A stretch of DNA of 41,796 nucleotides from Spartobacteria bacterium (GTDB taxonomy: Bacteria > Verrucomicrobiota > Verrucomicrobiia > Chthoniobacterales > UBA10450). Positions within the stretch are counted from its first letter, which is position 1. Each line of letters begins with the position of its first letter. Made by a program: the position numbers and the translations under genes. The notes under the pieces are model-generated. The model did no database searches, was not told where the DNA came from, and was given only the letters and a program-made list of their open reading frames with translations. Location: the NCBI GenBank assembly GCA_003169695.1, contig PNAS01000048.1:84452-126247 (forward strand), read 5' to 3'. This document shows positions 24,773-32,691 of the stretch, piece by piece.

Positions 24773-25813
24773 ATGACCACGGAAGTTCTTAGCCAAAGCC
24801 CGCAAGTTTCGCCGAACGTCACAACGCGCCGGCAGAATATTTATTTCGTCGATCGGGAGGTGGAACTTCCGAGCATCGACCGAAGCAGTTTCTCGAAGCG
24901 ACAGATGGAGATGATCAAACCGCTCCAGCAATTGGAGACTTGGAAGAACTGGAAGATTCTCCTGCTCTTCGGACTTTGGGCCCTGGGCATCTGGCTAAGT
25001 CTCGCCTCTTCTTCGATGTTGCTAATCTTGAGCGGCATCGTTCTCTCCGGCTGCTCGATGACCGGCCTCACCGTCCTGATGCATGAGGGCTGTCATCAAT
25101 TGCTCAGCAAAAACAAATTGATCAATCGTTGGCTCGGTGTCGTCTGCGGAATACCTGCTCTGGTCTCGATGTCCGCGTATCGGTCGATCCATCTTGTCCA
25201 TCACTCGCTCGCGCGAAGCGAAATCGATCCGGATGACATTGAAAATACCGCGCCGAAATCAATCCCGCTTGTTCTTGTTTATTACGTCGTGCTGTTGGCG
25301 GGTATTTATATTTATCTGGTTACCGTTGTTGTTAGCGGTTATCGGCACGCGAATTCAAAATGTCGGAGACGAATCGTAGTTGAGTTTGGCCTTATAGTCG
25401 GAGCGATCGCCTCGGCGTTTTGGCTCCTTCCGGCCGCTGTGGTGCTGAAGGCTTGGATCTTTCCACTTCTGGTTGCCGGACAACTCGCGAATGTCCGCGG
25501 TCTCGCGGAGCACGGCCTAACGACAGCCGGGAATCCGTTTTCTGAAACGCGCACGGTCGTCAGCAACGGCTTCGTCAGATTCTTTATGTCGAATTTGAAT
25601 TATCATCTGGAACACCATCTCTACCCCGCGACTCCGTGGTACAATCTTCGCAAGTTGCACGCGGTGATCGAGCCGGAGCGCATCGCATCATCGGCTTCGA
25701 TCTATTCCGGATATCTGCCGTTCCTCTGGGATTTTTTTAAATCCACTTGGGCTGGCATTCTGCCGGACAAGAGCCTCGTGCCGCCGCATGTGCGCGAGCA
25801 ATACGGAAGATAA
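24773..25813 (+). CDS. Membrane fatty acid desaturase/hydroxylase
   Basis: This 346-residue di-iron membrane enzyme has three histidine clusters: H104-EGC-H108, H140-LV-H143-H144 and H278-LE-H281-H282, plus H247 in LAEHG. About four membrane segments lie around residues 62-100 and 165-235. It introduces a double bond or hydroxyl into an acyl or sphingoid chain. It is 11 bases after the dehydrogenase gene, making it the last gene of the seven-gene run and linking the headgroup genes to lipid-chain modification. ATG 24773 (MTTEVLSQSP) is preferred over an upstream start inside the previous gene. Similar His patterns occur in carotenoid ketolases, but the lipid context favours a desaturase. Confidence 0.87.
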   Translation: MTTEVLSQSPQVSPNVTTRRQNIYFVDREVELPSIDRSSFSKRQMEMIKPLQQLETWKNWKILLLFGLWALGIWLSLASSSMLLILSGIVLSGCSMTGLTVLMHEGCHQLLSKNKLINRWLGVVCGIPALVSMSAYRSIHLVHHSLARSEIDPDDIENTAPKSIPLVLVYYVVLLAGIYIYLVTVVVSGYRHANSKCRRRIVVEFGLIVGAIASAFWLLPAAVVLKAWIFPLLVAGQLANVRGLAEHGLTTAGNPFSETRTVVSNGFVRFFMSNLNYHLEHHLYPATPWYNLRKLHAVIEPERIASSASIYSGYLPFLWDFFKSTWAGILPDKSLVPPHVREQYGR

Positions 25814-25850
25814 TTCCGCGTCTCGCGTCTCGAGGGAACCGGATCACGCA

Positions 25851-27152
25851 CTACGCGTGCTGCATCTGCGCGGGAACGAGCGTGTCTGAGAGGATGTTCA
25901 GCGCCTCGTCCAAATCCGCGCGAGTATGGTTCGCCGTGACGCAAGTGCGGAAGCAAATCCGATCCTGCGGCACCGCGGGATAATCGACGGGCGCGACCCA
26001 AAGACCGCGATGGCGAAGTTCATGTCCCAATCGATACATGCGCTCGCGATCGCCAATTACGAGCGGCATGATGTAGGTCGTCGAAGTTCCGGTATCGATG
26101 CCGAGCCCGGCCAGCTGTTTGTGAAAGTAATCCGCGTTTTCCCACAAACGGGTGCGCAGCTCGGTATGGCTCGTTCCTATTTCGAGCGCTTTCAAGATCG
26201 CCGCGACAACGACTGGCGGCAGAGCGCAGGAGTAGACATAGGGATGGGAGTAAAAACGGAGGTAATCGAGCGTTTCCTTTGAGCCACAGACAAATCCACC
26301 CAACGCTCCGAAGGCTTTCGAGAAAGTTCCGTAGAGAATTCGAATTCGTTGTTCGACGCCGAAATGTTCCACCGCACCGCGGCCGTGCGCGCCGCAGGCC
26401 AGCATCGAATGCGCCTCATCCACGAAGACGCTCGCTTCATGCGCGTCGGCCACATCCATCAAAGCGTTCAAATTGCCGAAATCGCCATCCATCGAATAAA
26501 TGCCTTCGACGATCACGAGCTGACGTTTCCCTTTGTGGCGGATCAAGGCAGCGTCGAGCGACTCCGGATCGTTGTGCTCGAAACGCTCGGACCGGGTGCG
26601 TGCGAGCACGGCGCCGTCACGCAGGCTCAGGTGAGAACGATTGTCCATCACAGCCACGTCGCTCTTGCGCAAGAGCCCTGAGATTGTTCCCAGCGCTCCA
26701 CCGAAGCCGCTGTTGAAGAGCATCGCATCCTCGTAACCGAGAAACTCCGCCATTCTCTTTTCCAATTGCCGATGAAGATCGGTCATGCCTGAGAGCATGG
26801 GCGAACCGCACGCGCCCAGACCGTGCGTGGTCAAAGCCTCGTGCGCGGCTGCGATCACTTCCGGGTGATTCGCCAGACCCAGATAGTTGTAGGAACAGAG
26901 ATTGATGACCGGATGCGATTTGCCGCCGTAGTGAAGCGTGGTCCGCGCTTCGGCTGGCCCGAGAAGTTGAGGTTCGTACAACTCGATGGCCCACTCCCCG
27001 ACGTGGTGCCATCGGGTGAAGGCCGGGGGCGGTTTCAGTGGATCCTTGCTGTCGCCGACAAGGAAATCGCTCAAGCTGAACTTGCCGGGATCTGTTTCCA
27101 CACTCAAACCGGCATCCTCCTCCGAACGTGAAGTTCCTGGGTTCAATTCCAT
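25851..27152 (-). CDS. Alpha-oxoamine synthase, serine-palmitoyltransferase-like
   Basis: This 433-residue PLP enzyme of the SPT/KBL/AONS family condenses an acyl thioester with an amino acid. The PLP Lys279 is in YGTFSKAFGALGGFVCG, and Asp245 and His248 are in FVDEAHSM. The stretch AHGRGAVEHFGVE and the N-terminal FTRWHHVGEWAIELYEPQLLG look closer to serine palmitoyltransferases than to biotin-pathway 8-amino-7-oxononanoate synthases; no other biotin genes are in the window. It has an acidic N-terminal extension of about 45 residues that bacterial homologues often lack. It faces the desaturase gene tail to tail. ATG 27152 is preferred over GTG 27161. The gap 27153-27398 shows no gene and probably holds its promoter. 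Confidence 0.82.
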   Translation of the reverse strand: MELNPGTSRSEEDAGLSVETDPGKFSLSDFLVGDSKDPLKPPPAFTRWHHVGEWAIELYEPQLLGPAEARTTLHYGGKSHPVINLCSYNYLGLANHPEVIAAAHEALTTHGLGACGSPMLSGMTDLHRQLEKRMAEFLGYEDAMLFNSGFGGALGTISGLLRKSDVAVMDNRSHLSLRDGAVLARTRSERFEHNDPESLDAALIRHKGKRQLVIVEGIYSMDGDFGNLNALMDVADAHEASVFVDEAHSMLACGAHGRGAVEHFGVEQRIRILYGTFSKAFGALGGFVCGSKETLDYLRFYSHPYVYSCALPPVVVAAILKALEIGTSHTELRTRLWENADYFHKQLAGLGIDTGTSTTYIMPLVIGDRERMYRLGHELRHRGLWVAPVDYPAVPQDRICFRTCVTANHTRADLDEALNILSDTLVPAQMQHA

Positions 27153-27398
27153 AATAGGCACATGCGACGGTCCAACGCCTCATGGTTCCTTTTAACGTCG
27201 CGAATGAAAGGCGACACAGCAATCGCCTTGATGACCATTCGATTGAGCAGCCCCGCAGGATATGGAAGTGGCCGCAAAACGTCCATAAATAAAAATAACC
27301 ATCGTTCAATTTGGCGCACCCGAATTTCGCACGGGGACGCGGATTCTAGCGCGCGGGCGGCCCCCCCACAGGATTTCCACATAACGCGTTATCCCGGT

Positions 27399-28220
27399 CT
27401 AGTTCTCTGTCTTGGGAAGCTTGTGACCTCGCGGCAGCGACGGCGACCGCGAGAGGCCGAGACGGGCGCCCATCAGCCGCGCAAGCAGGACCAAGAGTCT
27501 GAGAAGGTAAGTGACCAATACACCAAAACGCATCTTCGATTCGCCTCGCTCGCGGTCCCGAAAGACGATCGGTATTTCCTTTACCCGGAATCCCCGCTTC
27601 GCATTGACGATCAATTCAAGAGCGATCTTAAACCCGGCGGCGTCTCCTTTGCACTGGATCAGCGATACCCGATCCGTGGCAAAAAATCCCGACAGCGGAT
27701 CGTGCAGGCGCACGAGTGGCCAGGCCAGCAGACAAGCCACCCGCGACATGAAGCGCCGCCACCAAGGCCAGCCCGGGGTGCGTCCGCCCGGTACGTACCG
27801 ACTACCGATGACCATGTCTTGCGAACGGTCGAGAAGCGGCGCGACGAGATCGCCAATCCGCTCAGGCGGATGGCTCAGGTCGGCATCCATGACGAGAATC
27901 CAGCGAGAGCTTGCCGCAACGGCGCCGGCCAGCACCGCGCCGGCCAGCCCCCCGGTAGCGCGCTCGCGCTGCAACAAACGGACCGGTTGAGTCTGGCCGA
28001 GAAGAAGAACACGTCCGCAGGTTGCGTCGGTCGAACCGTCGTCGACAACCAATACTTCGATCTGGAGCGCCGCGGAACCCTGCTCGAATATTCGGGCAAG
28101 CAACGGCTGGATGTTCGCCGCTTCATTGAGCGTCGGGATGATGACGGTGAGTTGTTCCGCGGGTGCGTCTGGCAAATTCATGAGACGCAGCTTGCGGCAA
28201 CGAGTGACGGCCCGTGGCAT
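27399..28220 (-). CDS. Family 2 glycosyltransferase, dolichyl-phosphate-mannose-synthase-like
   Basis: This glycosyltransferase of about 273 residues has the GT-A motifs LTVIIPTLNEAANIQPLLARI, VLVVDDGSTDAT, VMDADLSHPPE and IGSRYVPGG, matching polyprenyl-phosphate mannose/glucose synthases. These transfer a sugar from a nucleotide carrier onto a polyprenyl phosphate at the cytoplasmic face. The adjacent divergent gene encodes a GT39/ArnT-like enzyme that uses such lipid-linked sugars, so the two are probably partners. The start is uncertain: ATG 28220 has a weak GGTGA upstream, while ATG 28181 (MNLPDAPAEQLTVII) is closer to the domain. C-terminal hydrophobic residues (VLVTYLLRLLVLLARLMG) may anchor it to the membrane. 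Confidence 0.86.
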   Translation of the reverse strand: MPRAVTRCRKLRLMNLPDAPAEQLTVIIPTLNEAANIQPLLARIFEQGSAALQIEVLVVDDGSTDATCGRVLLLGQTQPVRLLQRERATGGLAGAVLAGAVAASSRWILVMDADLSHPPERIGDLVAPLLDRSQDMVIGSRYVPGGRTPGWPWWRRFMSRVACLLAWPLVRLHDPLSGFFATDRVSLIQCKGDAAGFKIALELIVNAKRGFRVKEIPIVFRDRERGESKMRFGVLVTYLLRLLVLLARLMGARLGLSRSPSLPRGHKLPKTEN

Positions 28221-28275
28221 ATTTTCACCGTACGAAGGCGGTTGATGTGACGGCAATCGAGGGCGATGCGCATAG

Positions 28276-29787
28276 GTGGGTATGCTAACCCGTAGCCTTC
28301 GACAGTTCCAGTTCGCTGCCTTTGCGATCGTTCTGCTCACGGTCGCGATCCGATTGCCATCGCTTCTCCATCCCCAGGCCATCGACGATGAAGCGGTGTA
28401 TTCAGTCGTCGCGAACGAGATCGTCGATGGAGGGCGGCCTTACGTCGATGCAGTGGAGCGCAAGCCACCGCTCCTGTTCTGGACGTACGCGGCGGTGTTC
28501 AAGGCCGCCGGAAAATACAACTGGAAGGCACTGCACGCCGTCGCGCTCCTCTGGACGCTGGGCACGATGGCCGGCCTCTATGTCATCGGGAGACGGTTGT
28601 TCGATCGCGAGACCGGGTTGATCGCCGCGTTGCTCTACAGCGTCTTCCAGCCCTGGGCGGCGGCGAACAATCTCGCCTTCAACGGCGAGTTGCTCATGAA
28701 TCTGCCACTCGTCTGGGCATGGGCGATCGCTTTTGGACGGGGCGAGTCACGCATGCGGCCCGAGCTCCTCGCCGCGGGCGCACTCCTCGGCGCGGGGTTC
28801 CTGCTTAAACAGCCCGCGGCAATCGCGGCAATACCGCTTGGAATCTATCTTTTACTGCCGAGCTATCGCGCCAGCCGCAGCGTCACCAGAACAGAGTCGA
28901 TCATTCATGCCGCGATGCTCGCGATTGGATTTTTCGCCGCGCTCGGCCTGGTGGCGCGCGTCCTTCATCAGCAAGGGATTTTACGCGAGACGTTCTATTG
29001 GACGTTTACGAATCACGCGATCCCGCATGTCTTCTGGGACGCCGGAATCCTCTACACGCTGGCTTTCATTGGAGCTTGCCTGCCGTTGGTTGTCGGCGCG
29101 GCGATGGCGCTCGGAGATCACGATGGTCTGTGGACGAACAACAGCGCCGAGCAAATGGCGCTCCTTGGCCTGCTCGTTGCGTCAGCTTTAGGGGCAGCGG
29201 CGGGCGCCCGCTTCTACCCCCACTACTACATCCAATTGGTCCCACCGCTGGCGCTTCTTGCGGCGCCGCATTATGCATCGCTCTGGTGCAAGAGAACGCA
29301 ACCGCGCTCCTGGTTCTTTCGACCCGCAGTCACCTACGCCTGGCTGGCGATCACTGTTGTCGCATTCTCCATCTCGCATTGGCGATTCCTGGCGTGGCAC
29401 CGCGAACCCTCGGAGACCGCACGATATCTTTCCGAACATTCTGCTCCTCAGGACAGGGTTTTCATTTGGGGTCGCAGCGCGGCGGAGGTCTATCTGCATG
29501 CTCGACGACGTCCCGCTTGTCGCTACGTCTTGACGTTTCCTCTCACGGGATTTGTTTTCGGCGGAGAGCTTCCCGGTATCGACACGCGTAACCGGATCGT
29601 GCCGGACGCATGGAGTAAACTCGAAGAAGATTTTCGCAAGCACCCGCCGGCGTTCATCGCCGACCTCTATTCGGGTCACGATGCGCAATATCCGGTTAAG
29701 GATTTTCCGATTCTGGCCGCACTGCTGGCGGAACATTACGACCCGGTGGCGCGAACCGCGGAAGGTATGGTTTATCGAATGCGCTGA
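28276..29787 (+). CDS. GT39/ArnT-like polytopic glycosyltransferase
   Basis: This 503-residue inner-membrane enzyme begins with a membrane helix and then HPQAIDDEAVYSVVANEIVDGGRPYVDAVERKPPLLFW. That is the first periplasmic loop with the catalytic acidic residues found in ArnT, PMT and related GT-C enzymes. About 10 further membrane segments follow, and a soluble C-terminal domain starts near residue 380. It uses a polyprenyl-phosphate sugar on the outer side of the membrane to glycosylate a lipid, glycan or protein. It diverges from the polyprenyl-phosphate sugar synthase gene. The start may be GTG 28276 or ATG 28282. The acceptor is unknown. Confidence 0.85.
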   Translation: MGMLTRSLRQFQFAAFAIVLLTVAIRLPSLLHPQAIDDEAVYSVVANEIVDGGRPYVDAVERKPPLLFWTYAAVFKAAGKYNWKALHAVALLWTLGTMAGLYVIGRRLFDRETGLIAALLYSVFQPWAAANNLAFNGELLMNLPLVWAWAIAFGRGESRMRPELLAAGALLGAGFLLKQPAAIAAIPLGIYLLLPSYRASRSVTRTESIIHAAMLAIGFFAALGLVARVLHQQGILRETFYWTFTNHAIPHVFWDAGILYTLAFIGACLPLVVGAAMALGDHDGLWTNNSAEQMALLGLLVASALGAAAGARFYPHYYIQLVPPLALLAAPHYASLWCKRTQPRSWFFRPAVTYAWLAITVVAFSISHWRFLAWHREPSETARYLSEHSAPQDRVFIWGRSAAEVYLHARRRPACRYVLTFPLTGFVFGGELPGIDTRNRIVPDAWSKLEEDFRKHPPAFIADLYSGHDAQYPVKDFPILAALLAEHYDPVARTAEGMVYRMR

Positions 29788-29819
29788 GAGCGATCCGGTG
29801 TCAGCGCCTCTCAGCCGCC

Positions 29820-31023
29820 TCACTCCCGCGGGCACTGAAGCGCGCTGGTGGCTGCGAGACGTCGGGCAGAATTCTCATACATCTCCGCCGCGGTTGCGTA
29901 GAGTTCGCGCGCCTCACGCAACCAGTCTTCGCCTTCCACCGCCGCGCCGTCCCGCCTTTGCACCCCGGAGAAGAGGTAGCGGCTGGCCGTGTAACGCCAT
30001 CGCGACACATACTTATCAGTCACCAGGGCACGGTAACGCGGAGGCTTGGAGAGGTACTCACAAAGACTGAGCATTGGCCGGTATTCAACAGCGCTGAGAA
30101 GCGAGCACCCTTGCGTGTAGAGAACGTCCTCATCGAAACCAAGTGCGTAAAGTAGCGTCGGGACGATGTCCATGTGCACAGTGGGCACATCGATCGCCAG
30201 AGGCTCAGGCGGAGCATCCGGCAAGTGTATCCAGAGGACTGTGCGGGCTTGATAGTCGTTGAGCACGCCGGCGTGCGTAAGCTGACCGCGTTCCTGAAAT
30301 TCCTCACCGTGATCTCCCGTCACCACGACGATCGTTTTACTGAGATCGCCCTGGGTTTCCAGGTCATCCAGGGTGCGCCCAATTTGTTCATCGGCAAAGT
30401 GACATCCGTTGCGATAGCGGTTGCGCACCATTTCGAGATCCTCGCCGGAGCGCAGGATGTCGTGGGAGCTGGTCAGCTTTGGCGCCGGCTGGAAAATTGC
30501 GTGTTCGGTTGGAAACGCATACGGCAGGTGTGTCGCATTGAGTGGGACAAAGTCGAAGGCCGGCACGGTGGTGTTGCGCTCTCGTCGATCTTCCAGATAT
30601 AGGCCTATCGTGCGGCGATCTTCTTCGGCCGCGCTGGTGTTGATCTCGGTCCAGAGAGTCCCGGCTGGGAATAACCAGGCCAACCCTGCTGCGCCCAGAT
30701 GATCTTTGTTCGCCACTCGCAGCCGGTATCCATTTTTCGATAGCAGCGCGAGGAAAGGATCGTTCATCCCAGCCCATTGGGAAGTCCTTGAGATGATAGC
30801 CGCTCAATCCGGTGAGCATCGAAAAGACGCCCCACGGTGTTGCGTTGCCGCCGCTCCAGTGCCGGCGGTTGAGCTTGACTTGAAATCGATCGCGATACCC
30901 GAAGAGACGGGGCATTACCCTCTCGTCAATGGCGTCGAAGCGGAACGACTCGACATTAATCCAAAGAATGTTGCGTCTTTGCGGAATTGTCGGCATCCGA
31001 AGCATGCGTGGAACCAGACTCAC
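29820..31023 (-). pseudogene. Alkaline-phosphatase-superfamily (sulfatase-like) hydrolase, frameshifted
   Basis: The N-terminal part (31023 downwards) reads RRNILWINVESFRFDAIDE, then HWSGGNATPWGVFSMLTGLSGYHLKDF. The C-terminal part, in another frame from about 30780 downwards, reads NDPFLALLSKNGYRLRV, RYRNGCHFADEQIGRTLDDL and VVVTGDHGEEFQERGQL. Together they make one PF00884-type enzyme of about 400 residues with metal and catalytic motifs at both ends. The join needs one base skipped near 30768-30790, where a GGG run (30779-30781) could hide an indel. Relatives such as the YejM/LtaS group carry an N-terminal membrane domain, which is missing here. The gene may be broken, or this could be a sequencing error. 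Proteins of this family often move phosphoglycerol or phosphoethanolamine onto glycans. Confidence 0.75.
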
Positions 31024-31405
31024 GTCCGAAAAGGGTCCGAAATTGCAAGTGAAATCCTTTGAGCGGCGCCTATGTCGGTTCGCAGGCTACTTGTCCGAAT
31101 TCGAGCGCGAAAATCCGAAATTCGCGTAGACAAACGAATCTCGGGGCGCTGCGCTCCCAATTTGAGCCGCTCGTTCCCACCACTGCCGTCTGCACTGGAA
31201 CGCCGTAGTTTTGATGATCGCAGCTTCCAAACTTCAAAAATCGGACAACTAGACCGCGAACCGACAATTTGTAAAATTTCCGAGAACTTTGTCCGGCGCG
31301 TTTCGGAGAACGCTGGTGAGATGCTTGAAGACAAAGCCGATGAGTTCCGTGAAAGGAGCGTTGGCCCGATCCAAGAGCACTAGAATAACAGTCAAGACAA
31401 AATAT
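31024..31405. other. Gene-free gap of about 380 bases
   Basis: Frames of 65-104 codons exist here on both strands, but none shows a recognisable domain, signal peptide or ribosome-binding site. The stretch separates the broken hydrolase gene from the beta-propeller gene, which point away from each other, so promoters for both should lie here. Base composition shifts toward A+T at its right end. Confidence 0.45.
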
Positions 31406-32458
31406 ATGAAAAACTATTCAATTAAACTGGTTACCACAGGCGCTTGCCTACTTTTCGCGTTATCACTCCTAGCCCTCGCAGTTACTTCGGAACCAGATGC
31501 GGGTATGCCAGATGCGGTTACAGGACCGGGCTTTGACCTTCTTGCAACGGTACCCCTCCCAACGACGGCTGACGCGGGAGTTGCCGTCAACGAGGCGCTC
31601 AACAAGATCTACACTAGCGGAAATGCTACCTCTCTTTCCGGTTTTGACGTCGTTGTCATCGACGGAACGACGTTCGCAACCACAACCGTTAGCGCCGGCG
31701 GAGAGGGCGCGAATGTCGACGTAAAGACAGACCGCTATTGGGCTGCAACCGTCTTTGGAGGGAGCGTCGTTGTCCGCGATGGTACGACCAACAGCATCGT
31801 AACCACGGTTCCCCTCAGCGACTGCCCGATCGAGACAACCTACGACTTTTCTAAAAACCGCGTGTGGGCTGGAGCCCAATGTGGCGGTGGCAATGATCCG
31901 GTTTTCGCGATCAATGCGAACACCCCCTTTAACGTTATCGCCGGCCCAATAGGTTCAGGCGGCGTAATGGGATCTATCATCGCGAACGGCGCTAACGGCA
32001 GGCTTTATTTGACGGCTAGCGGGGTCTCGAAAAAAGTGGATCCAACAACGTTTGCAGTGACCTCGACCGCTTTCGGCACGGTGATGGCCATCAACACCCT
32101 CACGAACAAGCTTTATGCCACTGGTGGAAATAATCTTCAGATCATAAACGGCGCAACCGAGGTGATCCAAACAACCATAGGGTTGACCTATACTCCGGCC
32201 AGCATGGGTATCAACACAGAGCTCGGTCACCTCTATTTAGCGAATTCGGCTGGAAACAGCTTAGAGGTTAGAAACCCGTCGACGGGCGCCTTGATTGCCA
32301 CCTTCTCGCTTGCAACTTTTGGTGATACGCCGAATGGGGCTATGACCGTTGATTCGATCCGTGGTCGAATTTACGTCACTGCAAATATTGGGGGATCACC
32401 GGTGCTCTTGGTGATTGAAGACCTAACAACTGCCCGCAATTCCCGCTCCAATCTCTGA
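31406..32458 (+). CDS. Secreted YncE-like beta-propeller protein
   Basis: This 350-residue exported protein begins MKNYSIKLVTTGACLLFALSLLALAVTS, a signal peptide. The body is made of repeats of about 40 residues of the form 'V-x-N-x-x-x-N-K-I-Y-x-x-x', for example VNEALNKIYTSG, INTLTNKLYATGG, INTELGHLYLAN and VDSIRGRIYVTANIGG. This is the surface-protein beta-propeller pattern of YncE-like proteins. It is visibly poorer in G+C than its neighbours and sits next to tRNA-Glu, which suggests recent acquisition. ATG 31406 is chosen because the signal peptide follows directly; the upstream in-frame extension of 39 residues is basic and unlike a signal sequence. Its function is unknown. Confidence 0.75.
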   Translation: MKNYSIKLVTTGACLLFALSLLALAVTSEPDAGMPDAVTGPGFDLLATVPLPTTADAGVAVNEALNKIYTSGNATSLSGFDVVVIDGTTFATTTVSAGGEGANVDVKTDRYWAATVFGGSVVVRDGTTNSIVTTVPLSDCPIETTYDFSKNRVWAGAQCGGGNDPVFAINANTPFNVIAGPIGSGGVMGSIIANGANGRLYLTASGVSKKVDPTTFAVTSTAFGTVMAINTLTNKLYATGGNNLQIINGATEVIQTTIGLTYTPASMGINTELGHLYLANSAGNSLEVRNPSTGALIATFSLATFGDTPNGAMTVDSIRGRIYVTANIGGSPVLLVIEDLTTARNSRSNL

Positions 32459-32502
32459 ACCTAGCGTGAAAAGCAAATTCTTATCAATGGAGGAATACTA
32501 TT

Positions 32503-32583
32503 ATGCCATCGGATTTTGAAGTTACCGGGCAAAGTACCAGCGCGCTCGCGAACCGACACCATGCGCAAAACCCGCGACCCTAA
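32503..32583 (+). CDS. Possible small ORF or gene fragment running into the tRNA gene
   Basis: A strong ribosome-binding site (GGAGG, nine bases before ATG 32503) opens a 26-codon frame, beginning MPSDFEVTGQSTSALANRHH, whose stop codon lies inside the antisense tRNA-Glu sequence. The site is better than those of most genes here. It may be the 5' end of a gene truncated at the 3' end of the tRNA, which is a common integration point. No homologue is recognised. Confidence 0.3.
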   Translation: MPSDFEVTGQSTSALANRHHAQNPRP

Positions 32584-32647
32584 CGGGATTCGAACCCGTG
32601 TTACCGCCGTGAAAGGGCGGTGTCCTAGGCCACTGGACGATAGGGTC
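32575..32647 (-). tRNA. tRNA-Glu (anticodon TTC)
   Basis: Read on the minus strand, GACCCTA at the 5' end pairs with TAGGGTC at the 3' end as a 7-bp acceptor stem. The anticodon arm is CCGCC-CTTTCAC-GGCGG with anticodon TTC. The T arm is ACGGG-TTCGAAT-CCCGT. The discriminator base is G and no CCA is encoded. It reads glutamate codons GAA and GAG. It lies just downstream of waaA on the same strand. Confidence 0.95.
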
Positions 32648-32691
32648 AGGAAAGCGGGGGCAATATCAGAAGCGCCCCACCGCGTTGCAAG

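Noticed and set aside
25851..27152. Biotin synthesis enzyme BioF
   Set aside because: The motifs around the PLP lysine and the N-terminal region look closer to serine palmitoyltransferase, and no other biotin gene is in the window.
31020..31334. Minus-strand 104-codon frame upstream of the broken hydrolase
   Set aside because: Ser/Arg-rich with no domain, no membrane segment and no ribosome-binding site, so it does not supply the hydrolase's missing membrane domain.
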